Shown piece after piece: positions 1 to 5,224 of a stretch of 10,989 nt of DNA. The translations under genes and the position numbers were made by a program. The number at the start of each line of letters is the position of its first letter. The stretch's first letter is position 1. The stretch is from Nitrospinota bacterium (GTDB taxonomy: Bacteria; Nitrospinota_A; JADGAW01). Under the pieces are notes generated by a model that was not told the origin of the DNA, ran no database searches, and worked only from the letters and a program-made list of their open reading frames with translations. The stretch is from assembly GCA_015231815.1 (NCBI GenBank), contig JADGAW010000057.1:1-10989 (forward strand), in the 5' to 3' direction.

Positions 1-483
1 GATTGCCCGGGAACGTTTAAGATAATCTTTTCCTCCTAAATCAGCAATTCTTTTTTCTTCGGATGTTAATGCCTTATGAGTAGTTGTTTTGACATGAATT
101 TTTCTAAGAATATTGGCGTATTTACTTCGAAACTCCCTAAGCTTATTTCTCTTCTGCCTTGTAGTAAGATCTTTCTGTATATCAGAAGAGAAATCAATGA
201 CATCGTAAATAACGAAGGTATTTAAATCGTGGATTATCACCTGATCTGTTGAGTATTTTGAATAAACGTCTATCCAAAACTGCACCCTCTTTTCAAAACC
301 TTTTGGCATGGGGAAATACTTGCTGTCTGCTTTTCGAAGATAACTGGCAGATGATTCCTCAAGAGGAGGGGAAATAATAAATGCGAGAAAAAAGAATGAA
401 AATATAAGAAAAAGGTAGGTTTTTTTATAATTAATGAAACCTTGAAAATATAACAAAAAATAGTTTTTGAAATAATATGGCAT
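1..483 (-). CDS. MltD-like membrane-bound lytic murein transglycosylase, N-terminal part (runs off window start)
   Basis: The minus strand is open from an ATG at 483 to base 1, giving exactly 161 codons with no stop, so the gene continues beyond the window. After a short polar start there is a hydrophobic segment at about residues 23-38 (FLIFSFFFLAFII), which is an uncleaved anchor or signal peptide; no lipobox cysteine is visible. The following stretch (FPMPKGFEKRVQFW, then VIIHDLNTFVIYDVIDF) resembles the region before the SLT domain in deltaproteobacterial MltD-type lytic transglycosylases, which cleave peptidoglycan in the periplasm. The catalytic glutamate domain and any LysM repeats would lie outside the window, so activity cannot be judged. 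AAAGG seven bases before the ATG is one of the few good ribosome-binding sites here and supports this start. The gene diverges from thiC and has its own promoter at 540-568. The family call rests on remembered motif similarity. Confidence 0.72.
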   Translation of the reverse strand, partial: MPYYFKNYFLLYFQGFINYKKTYLFLIFSFFFLAFIISPPLEESSASYLRKADSKYFPMPKGFEKRVQFWIDVYSKYSTDQVIIHDLNTFVIYDVIDFSSDIQKDLTTRQKRNKLREFRSKYANILRKIHVKTTTHKALTSEEKRIADLGGKDYLKRSRAI

Positions 484-506
484 ATATTTTCCTTTGAAAA
501 ACCGTT

Positions 507-524
507 TATATAAGCGATTATATA
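507..524 (-). other. Small hairpin in the transglycosylase leader region
   Basis: TATATAA, GCGA, TTATATA form a perfect 7-bp inverted repeat with a 4-base loop between the mapped promoter and the start codon. It would lie in the 5' leader of the minus-strand gene. The stem has only A-T pairs, so it is weak and may be chance in AT-rich DNA. Confidence 0.3.
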
Positions 525-539
525 TGATTTTTGCTTCTT

Positions 540-568
540 AGTATATGTTTTTTTAACATAATCGTCAA
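540..568 (-). promoter_or_regulatory. Sigma-70-type promoter for the lytic transglycosylase gene
   Basis: On the minus strand TTGACG (568-563) is followed by exactly 17 bases and then TATACT (545-540). This is a near-consensus vegetative promoter, placing transcription start near 533 and leaving a leader of about 50 bases. Its -35 box is half of the palindrome at 564-577. An alternative -10 (TATAAT, 522-517 on the minus strand) lacks a matching -35. Confidence 0.6.
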
Positions 569-577
569 ATTTTTGAC
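564..577. promoter_or_regulatory. Palindrome in the divergent promoter region, possible operator
   Basis: GTCAAA-TT-TTTGAC is a perfect 6-bp dyad with a 2-bp spacer. It covers the -35 box of the minus-strand promoter and the place where the -35 of the thiC promoter would lie (17 bases upstream of TATAAT at 587-592). The position suggests a regulator site controlling both directions, but no regulator can be named. Confidence 0.35.
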
Positions 578-586
578 ATTTCAGCT

Positions 587-592
587 TATAAT
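587..592 (+). promoter_or_regulatory. Candidate -10 element of the thiC promoter
   Basis: A perfect TATAAT lies 88 bases before the thiC start. The hexamer 17 bases upstream (GTCAAA, 564-569) is a poor -35 match. A TTGACA at 573-578 is only 8 bases away, too close to serve. The promoter may therefore need an activator, or the box may be fortuitous. Confidence 0.4.
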
Positions 593-598
593 GTGCCG

Positions 599-653
599 AA
601 ACTCTCTAATACTGCTCTCAGGAGTTTTTGAAAAAAAATTTTACTTTAAGAGC
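599..653 (+). promoter_or_regulatory. thiC leader with possible pseudoknot; no TPP riboswitch seen
   Basis: Many thiC genes carry a TPP riboswitch, but the conserved CTGAGA and ACCTGA blocks are absent from 484-679. Two short pairings that cross each other are possible: AAACTC (599-604) with GAGTTT (622-627), and GCTCT (614-618) with AGAGC (649-653). Together they have the topology of an H-type pseudoknot. Arms this short can arise by chance. Confidence 0.25.
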
Positions 654-679
654 AATTAACGTTCCAAAAATATTGAGAA

Positions 680-1948
680 ATGTTACAAATACAAGAAGCA
701 CAAAAAGGTAATATAACTGCAGAAATGCTGGAGGTTGCTAAAGCCGAAAATATATCCTCAGAAGTTATTCGGGAAAGGGTGGCAAACGGAACCGTTATTG
801 TGGTAAAAAACAATCTTCACAAACAGGTAAAGCCTTTGGGGATTGGAAAGGGACTTTCAACAAAAATTAACGCAAACATAGGAACTTCATCTGATTGCTC
901 TAATCTGGAACTTGAGCTTAAAAAGCTGGAAGTTGCGACAAAGCATGGTGCTGATACGGTTATGGACTTAAGTACTGGTGGTGACTTAGACCATATCAGA
1001 AAAGAAATAGTAAAAGCCTCAAAAGTTCCATTGGGTTCTGTTCCCATATATCAATGTTTTAGTGAGGCTTTTCGTCATGAAAGAAAAGTAAGAGACGTTG
1101 CTGGAGAAGAATTTATCAGAGCTGTGGAAAAACATGCTGAAGATGGAATAGATTATGTTACCGTCCATTGTGGCGTTACCAAAGAGTCAGTGAAACGGGT
1201 GAATGATCAAGGGCGGATTTTGGATATTGTTAGTCGTGGTGGAGCCTTAACAGCAAAATGGATTAAGGAAACCAAACAGGAAAACCCCCTTTACGAATAT
1301 TATGATGATTTGTTAGCTATTGCTATGAAATATGACCTCACATTAAGTCTTGGTGATGGTTTAAGGCCTGGTTGTCTTGCTGATGCCACAGACAGAGGTC
1401 AGGTTCAGGAAACAATTATTCTTGGAGAGTTAGCAAAAAGAGCCTTGGAAAAAGGAGTACAGGTAATGATTGAAGGACCAGGACATGTACCCCTCAACGA
1501 GGTAGAGGCAAATATTCAACTGCAAAAAAGTTTGTGCAATGGTGCTCCCTTTTATGTTTTAGGTCCCCTTGTTACTGATATTGCTCCAGGCTATGATCAT
1601 ATTACTTCGGCTATTGGAGGAGCAATTGCCGCAAAGGCCGGAGCCGATTTTCTCTGTTATGTAACTCCGGCTGAACATTTAAAGTTACCGGATTTAAACG
1701 ATGTTAAGGAAGGTGTTATTGCAGCAAAAATTTCCGCACATGCGGGAGATATTGCTAAAGGAGTTGCTGGTGCAATGGATCGGGACATAGCTTTGGCAAA
1801 AGCCCGGAAAAACATGGATTGGGAAAAACAAATTGAATTGTCATTAGACCCGGAAAAGGCTTCAATCGTTAGGGGAGAAAGAACTCCTCTTGATGAAGAT
1901 GTTTGTACAATGTGCTCGGATTTATGCTCTATAAAGCTTGGAAATTAA
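680..1948 (+). CDS. thiC: Phosphomethylpyrimidine synthase ThiC (short form)
   Basis: ThiC is a cytosolic radical SAM enzyme that rearranges aminoimidazole ribotide into hydroxymethylpyrimidine phosphate, the pyrimidine half of thiamine. The 422-aa protein shows family blocks in order: INANIGTS near residue 64, MDLSTGGD near 94, VHCGVT near 161, SLGDGLRPGCLADA near 225, EGPGHVPL near 265, and GPLVTDIAPGYDHITSAIGGA near 297. The iron-sulfur cysteines are C409, C412 and C416 (CX2CX3C); as I recall, long-form ThiC has CX2CX4C. It lacks the N-terminal domain of long-form ThiC such as that of E. coli. The INANIGTS and STGGD blocks favour ThiC over the benzimidazole-forming paralogues BzaA/B/F, which as I recall have INVNLG and a different aspartate-serine loop. 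The start fits the usual family N-terminus (MxQxExAxxGxIT), although only a weak GAG precedes it. No other thiamine gene lies in the window. Confidence 0.95.
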   Translation: MLQIQEAQKGNITAEMLEVAKAENISSEVIRERVANGTVIVVKNNLHKQVKPLGIGKGLSTKINANIGTSSDCSNLELELKKLEVATKHGADTVMDLSTGGDLDHIRKEIVKASKVPLGSVPIYQCFSEAFRHERKVRDVAGEEFIRAVEKHAEDGIDYVTVHCGVTKESVKRVNDQGRILDIVSRGGALTAKWIKETKQENPLYEYYDDLLAIAMKYDLTLSLGDGLRPGCLADATDRGQVQETIILGELAKRALEKGVQVMIEGPGHVPLNEVEANIQLQKSLCNGAPFYVLGPLVTDIAPGYDHITSAIGGAIAAKAGADFLCYVTPAEHLKLPDLNDVKEGVIAAKISAHAGDIAKGVAGAMDRDIALAKARKNMDWEKQIELSLDPEKASIVRGERTPLDEDVCTMCSDLCSIKLGN

Positions 1949-1964
1949 ATGTTTGAAAAAATTG

Positions 1965-1982
1965 CCTCGCAATGAAGTGAGG
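1965..1982 (+). other. Small hairpin between thiC and the sigma-54 activator gene
   Basis: CCTCGC, AATGAA, GTGAGG form a 6-bp stem containing one G-T pair with a 6-base loop, starting 17 bases after the thiC stop. No T-run follows, so it is not a convincing terminator. It could stabilise the thiC transcript end or mark partial separation of the two genes. Confidence 0.25.
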
Positions 1983-2010
1983 ATTAGTTAATTACCTGAA
2001 TTAAAAAAAT

Positions 2011-3153
2011 ATGTCTGAAGCTCAATCATTTTTTGGAATTATCGGCCAGAATGAAAAGATGCAGTCAATTTTCAGGTTGATAAAAAAAGTAGGTCGTACC
2101 GACAGTACGGTATTAATTACTGGTCAAAGCGGTACAGGTAAGGAGGTCGTTGCACGAGCCATTCATCAATGTTCAAGTTCATATAACCAACCCATTATTC
2201 CCGTTAACTGTGGAGCTATTCCTTCTGAACTCTTAGAAAGTGAGCTTTTTGGTTATGAAAAAGGAGCCTTTACCGGTGCAATCAAAACAAAGGCCGGCAA
2301 GTTTGAAATGGCTGGCAGTGGAACTATTTTCCTTGATGAAATTGGGGATATGCCAGCAATGATGCAGGTAAAAATTCTGCGAATTTTACAGGAGAGGGAG
2401 TATGAGCGGGTTGGGGGCAATCAGACATATAAATGCAGAGCCCGAATCATCACGGCAACTAATAAAAACCTCGAAGATGAAGTTAAAGCAGGAAAATTTA
2501 GGGAAGACCTCTATTATCGTCTCAATGTTATTCCGGTGCATATTCCTCCCCTCAATGAACGTAAAGATGATCTTGGAATTTTAATCAAATATTTTTACAA
2601 TCGATTTGTTCCCGTAAAAAACCCGGACATAAAGAGTATTGATAAAGAGGCACTGGAGCATTTAATTAAGTATGATTGGCCAGGAAATGTTCGTGAACTG
2701 GAAAACATCATGGAAAGAATGATTATTCTGGCTGACGGCAACTCCATTTCAGTTGATGATATTCCAGATAAAGTGAAAAATAATCAGTCAAGTTCGGATG
2801 TAGAGGGAAAATCTATTGAAGAAGTTGTGGTTGATGTTTTGAAGGACTTCTCGGTGAAAATTGAAGAAGGCGATTTAACCTCCGAAGCAACCAATATAGC
2901 GATGCAGAGGGTAGAGATGGATTCAAGACCATCAGGGGGCAATGGGGGAAGTGGACTTAATATCAGCCTCGGTCTTCTTAAAGCCGGAAAACAAAACCTT
3001 AAAGAATTAATTGATGAAATTGAAGTACAGCTAATTAATGAAGCTCTTGAGGAATCTGATGGTGTAAAGCAGGTTGCAGCCGATATTCTAGGGATTAAAC
3101 GAACCACTCTGACAGAAAAAATTAAGAAATATAACGAAGCTATCGTTAATTAA
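2011..3153 (+). CDS. Sigma-54-dependent transcriptional activator lacking a sensor domain
   Basis: This is a 380-aa bacterial enhancer-binding protein that would use ATP hydrolysis to open promoters held by sigma-54 RNA polymerase. The AAA+ domain begins almost at the N-terminus, so there is no receiver, PAS or GAF domain. Walker A is GQSGTGKE (38-45), the sigma-54 contact loop is GAFTGA (85-90), Walker B is GTIFLDE (104-110), and an arginine-finger block FREDLYYRLN and WPGNVRELEN follow. The C-terminus has a Fis-type helix-turn-helix (VAADILGIKRTTLTEKI, about 355-371). Between them lies an unusually long, Ser/Gly-rich linker (about 257-330, including GGNGGSG). All catalytic motifs are intact. 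Domain layout is PspF-like, with control presumably by a partner protein or by expression. It starts 62 bases after thiC with no visible Shine-Dalgarno sequence. Targets are unknown; flagellar genes are possible but not shown. Confidence 0.92.
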   Translation: MSEAQSFFGIIGQNEKMQSIFRLIKKVGRTDSTVLITGQSGTGKEVVARAIHQCSSSYNQPIIPVNCGAIPSELLESELFGYEKGAFTGAIKTKAGKFEMAGSGTIFLDEIGDMPAMMQVKILRILQEREYERVGGNQTYKCRARIITATNKNLEDEVKAGKFREDLYYRLNVIPVHIPPLNERKDDLGILIKYFYNRFVPVKNPDIKSIDKEALEHLIKYDWPGNVRELENIMERMIILADGNSISVDDIPDKVKNNQSSSDVEGKSIEEVVVDVLKDFSVKIEEGDLTSEATNIAMQRVEMDSRPSGGNGGSGLNISLGLLKAGKQNLKELIDEIEVQLINEALEESDGVKQVAADILGIKRTTLTEKIKKYNEAIVN

Positions 3154-3248
3154 TTTTTGTTTAGCCACAGCTTGCACAGATGTAATAGCTTTTAAGGGTT
3201 GTGTCCCTCAATGGCTCTGCTTCAAAAGTCAAAAAGTTTTTATAAACT

Positions 3249-3265
3249 GTTAAATCAGTTAAATC
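3249..3265 (+). repeat. Short tandem GTTAAATC repeat in the intergenic region
   Basis: GTTAAATC occurs twice at a 9-base period (3249-3256 and 3258-3265), followed by CGTGACTC. The wording resembles intergenic repeat debris I associate with some Desulfobacterota genomes. The rest of the 168-bp gap (3154-3321) holds only a weak AGGG/CCCT hairpin (3195-3208) and no gene. Confidence 0.25.
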
Positions 3266-3321
3266 CGTGACTCAATAAGGTGCTGAGAAATCTTCATGCA
3301 ACATAATTCCAAGCGGTAAAC

Positions 3322-3879
3322 ATGTCAGACGAAAAACTTATAGAGAAAAAAATCTCTTCGAAAAAGGTCTTTTCCGGAAAACTTCTCCATGTAAATATAG
3401 ATGAAGTCTTGCTTCCTAACGGTAAAACTTCAGCACGGGAATATATAACCCACCCCGGTGCTGCTGTTATTATTCCGGTTCTTGAAAATGGTGATATTGT
3501 AATGCTTCGACAATTTCGATATCCCGTTAATGAAGTTCTTTACGAACTTCCTGCCGGAAAACTTGATAAGGGGGAAGACCCTCTTGAATGCGCCAAACGT
3601 GAGTTGTTTGAAGAAACGGGATATACGTGTAACGAAATAAAATTTCTTAACTCTTTTTATCCTTGTATTGGGTATTCCGATGAAAAAATCCTCATTTATT
3701 TGGCAAAGGGCTTAACCCTGCACAAGGGAGATCACTCTGATGAAGACGAGTTTTTGGAAGTTATGACAATGTCCTTTCAAAAAGCACTTGATCTTTTAAA
3801 AAACGGCAAAATAACCGATTCAAAAACTATTATTTCCCTCTTCTGGGCTGATAAAATACTCAGCAATAGATGGACGTAA
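3322..3879 (+). CDS. Nudix hydrolase, ADP-ribose pyrophosphatase type
   Basis: This 185-aa protein has a complete Nudix box: G79, E85, R93-E94, E97-E98 and G100 in the pattern GX5EX7REUXEEXGU. That motif binds the divalent metals used to cleave nucleoside diphosphates linked to another group. The preceding strand block (HPGAAVIIPVL, then MLRQFRYPV, then YELPAGK) and the later FYPCIGYSDE match the ADP-ribose pyrophosphatase subgroup (NudF/YqiE-like), which turns ADP-ribose into AMP and ribose 5-phosphate in the cytosol. Length fits the family. The start is preceded by a partial ribosome-binding site (AGCGG). Neighbours give no operon logic: the activator gene is 168 bases upstream and a toxin-antitoxin-like remnant is downstream. 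Substrate cannot be proved from sequence; other sugar-nucleotide diphosphates are possible. Confidence 0.88.
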   Translation: MSDEKLIEKKISSKKVFSGKLLHVNIDEVLLPNGKTSAREYITHPGAAVIIPVLENGDIVMLRQFRYPVNEVLYELPAGKLDKGEDPLECAKRELFEETGYTCNEIKFLNSFYPCIGYSDEKILIYLAKGLTLHKGDHSDEDEFLEVMTMSFQKALDLLKNGKITDSKTIISLFWADKILSNRWT

Positions 3880-3916
3880 ATAAAACTTGATTGATAAAAC
3901 AATGTCAAACTTTAAA

Positions 3917-3954
3917 CTTAAATATTCCTATAAAGTGAGTGAGAAATATTTAAG
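3917..3954 (+). promoter_or_regulatory. 10-bp inverted repeat just upstream of the 66-aa gene, possible autoregulatory operator
   Basis: CTTAAATATT (3917-3926) and AATATTTAAG (3945-3954) are perfect reverse complements separated by 18 bases. The right arm ends two bases before the ATG at 3957. A -10-like TATAAA (3929-3934) lies in the spacer. Palindromes over the promoter and start are typical of toxin-antitoxin operons that repress themselves; as RNA it would mask the start codon. Confidence 0.4.
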
Positions 3955-3956
3955 AA

Positions 3957-4157
3957 ATGATGGAAACAAAAATAGATAAAACTTTCTTTACCGTTGTAAA
4001 TGGATTTGATAATTGCGACGAAAAAGCCTATTGGCTATCACGTTCTCCAGAGGAACGAATACATCATATTGAGAAACTTCGGAGGTTAAATTTTGGAAAT
4101 GCAGCTTGCGCCAGACTTCAAAGAGTTCTTGAAGTTGCTCAACGAAAAAGGAGTTGA
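3957..4157 (+). CDS. Small conserved protein of the nucleotidyltransferase-partner type (toxin-antitoxin-like module)
   Basis: The 66-aa product has the core YWLSRSPEERIHHIEKLRRLNFG followed by ARLQRVLEVAQ when read across residues 25-61. I recognise this pattern (YWLSRTPxERLxxxExxRxxxYG, then RLQRxxEV) from small proteins encoded directly upstream of, and overlapping, minimal nucleotidyltransferase genes. Such pairs look like toxin-antitoxin modules, though which partner plays which role is not known to me. The protein is charged, soluble and probably helical. Its 3' end overlaps the next reading frame by 59 bases (4099-4157), as expected for the pair. Two consecutive ATGs (3957, 3960) lack a clear ribosome-binding site. 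The small gene seems intact, but its partner is truncated, so it may be a non-functional leftover. Confidence 0.65.
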   Translation: MMETKIDKTFFTVVNGFDNCDEKAYWLSRSPEERIHHIEKLRRLNFGNAACARLQRVLEVAQRKRS

Positions 4158-4269
4158 ATATCTTTTAATTGGTGGATTTGCAGTAGGTTATGATTGCGGA
4201 GAAAGCTCTCTGGAAGAGTTCTCTTCCTTGAACGAGTCCTTTGGAGTCTTTCGTAAAAATTTTGAATAG
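4099..4269 (+). pseudogene. Truncated minimal nucleotidyltransferase (remnant, 5' end only)
   Basis: An ATG at 4099 opens a 56-codon frame to TAG at 4267-4269. Its first 31 residues (start MQLAPDFKEFLKLL, then VEYLLIGGFAVGY) match the N-terminus of MNT-type nucleotidyltransferases, where GGFAVGY is normally followed by HGYPRATGD and the catalytic aspartates (DxD). Here similarity ends at Y31 (4189-4191). The remaining 25 residues are low-complexity (ESSLEEFSSLNES) and simply read antisense through the convergent glycosyltransferase gene. The catalytic site is therefore missing and the gene should be dead. Overlap with the upstream 66-aa frame supports the pairing. The break sits on the glycosyltransferase stop codon (4188-4190), suggesting recombination or deletion that joined two unrelated pieces. 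Confidence 0.65.
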
Positions 4270-5039
4270 GTTTTCTTAATAAAGGTGGGGTTGAAATGCA
4301 ATTTCCAAAGCAGGGTTACCAACAGATTTACAGAGGTAACTTTATAAACACCAAACTCTTCATATTTCCTGTCTGAAATAATTATTTTTTTATCAATTAC
4401 CTTTAGCTTTGCCAAGCTGTTTGCCTGTTTTGTAAAAGCAGCATCCTCGAAAATTGGTATATCAGGAAAGCCATTAATAGTTTCAAAAAGCTCTCTTGAA
4501 ACAACAATTCCATGATCACCATAAAAAAAGTCAAAGTTCTTTAGTCTATAATTGGCTGCATCAGCAATCATATTGAGTGCTGGAATATCGGTATTGTATG
4601 TATGCTCGAAGGATAAAAAAGTGCTGCCATCAAGAAATTCATAACTGATCATTGTACTGTAGAAATCAGGGGGAATAGCATCAGCAAAGAGAAAGAAATA
4701 AATATTCCCTTCAGCATAGGATGCACCCTTATTCATGAGAAACCCTCTTTCTTTTCTTTCCTCTTTCTTGTACTTAACAATTATTTCATTTTTCTCAGTT
4801 GCATTACGACAGGCATGCACATCTTCTTTGGTCTCAATAAAGCTCTTTCCGGTACAACTTCTGCAGAATTTAAAATCTTTTTGAAGATACCTAAGAGTAG
4901 AATAGTCCTCCGATGCATCAACAATGATTATTTCCAGAAAAGGTTCGTTGTTTTTTGAAATAAGAAGGGGAAGTAGAATTCTTAAGTTTTCTGTTTCCTG
5001 ATAACAGGGAATAATTACTGACAGTTTAAAATCGTTCAT
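4188..5039 (-). CDS. Family 2-like glycosyltransferase (TIGR04283-like)
   Basis: The 283-aa protein starts with the GT-A nucleotide-sugar fold signature: LSVIIPCYQETENL (6-19) and EIIIVDASED (36-45). MNKGASYAEGNIYFFLFADA follows, where the family usually has a QMNxGAxxAxGxxLLFLHADT block that holds the metal-binding acidic motif. GDHGIVVSRELFETINGFPDIPIFEDAAF then matches the acceptor-side FxxxGGFPxxxxxEDxxF pattern. This order matches the TIGR04283 glycosyltransferases, which are cytosolic with unknown acceptors. Between the first two blocks is an extra stretch with CRSC and another cysteine (C59, C62, C77) that I do not recall in the family. The last 20 or so residues are polar. The stop codon lies in the sequence of the truncated nucleotidyltransferase, so the native C-terminus may have been altered. 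It diverges from the NnrS-like gene and has a weak ribosome-binding site. Confidence 0.75.
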   Translation of the reverse strand: MNDFKLSVIIPCYQETENLRILLPLLISKNNEPFLEIIIVDASEDYSTLRYLQKDFKFCRSCTGKSFIETKEDVHACRNATEKNEIIVKYKKEERKERGFLMNKGASYAEGNIYFFLFADAIPPDFYSTMISYEFLDGSTFLSFEHTYNTDIPALNMIADAANYRLKNFDFFYGDHGIVVSRELFETINGFPDIPIFEDAAFTKQANSLAKLKVIDKKIIISDRKYEEFGVYKVTSVNLLVTLLWKLHFNPTFIKKTYSKFLRKTPKDSFKEENSSRELSPQS

Positions 5040-5175
5040 TTTTGGATCTTGTTTCCAGATTCTCTTTATATACCGAGCCTTTCCGGCATTTTGGTGAATT
5101 ATTATAGTACGTTTAAGGAAAAAACAAGGACAAAATTGATTTTTATCATGATTTTAGGACTAACTTGCCCATAAA

Positions 5176-5224
5176 ATAAGGGATAGCAAAGAAATAAGCC
5201 CTTATAATTTATTTAATTATCCCT
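5176..5224 (+). promoter_or_regulatory. Overlapping inverted repeats at the NnrS-like promoter and start
   Basis: ATAAGGG (5176-5182) is the reverse complement of CCCTTAT (5199-5205), which overlaps the -10 box. AGGGATA (5179-5185) is also the reverse complement of TATCCCT (5218-5224), which abuts the ATG. The two right arms compete for the same left arm. Such an arrangement could be a repressor site or a structural switch, but arms of 7 bp may be chance. Confidence 0.3.
5203..5208 (+). promoter_or_regulatory. Candidate -10 element of the NnrS-like gene
   Basis: A perfect TATAAT ends 16 bases before the ATG at 5225, so a transcript starting about 7 bases downstream would have a leader of only about 10 bases. 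No -35 hexamer is seen at 16-18 bases upstream. The start codon also lacks a Shine-Dalgarno sequence, which fits near-leaderless expression. Confidence 0.4.

Noticed and set aside
573..592. TTGACA and TATAAT as a paired thiC promoter
   Set aside because: The boxes are only 8 bases apart, far short of the 16-18 required.
817..1047. 76-codon minus-strand frame inside thiC
   Set aside because: It is a shadow of a conserved gene with no family features.
680..1948. Anaerobic benzimidazole (vitamin B12 lower ligand) synthase BzaF in place of ThiC
   Set aside because: INANIGTS and MDLSTGGD blocks match ThiC rather than the Bza paralogues as I recall them; an alignment would settle it.
2784..3107. 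107-codon minus-strand frame inside the sigma-54 activator gene
   Set aside because: It is fully antisense to the linker and helix-turn-helix of a well supported gene, with Ser/Pro-rich shadow composition.
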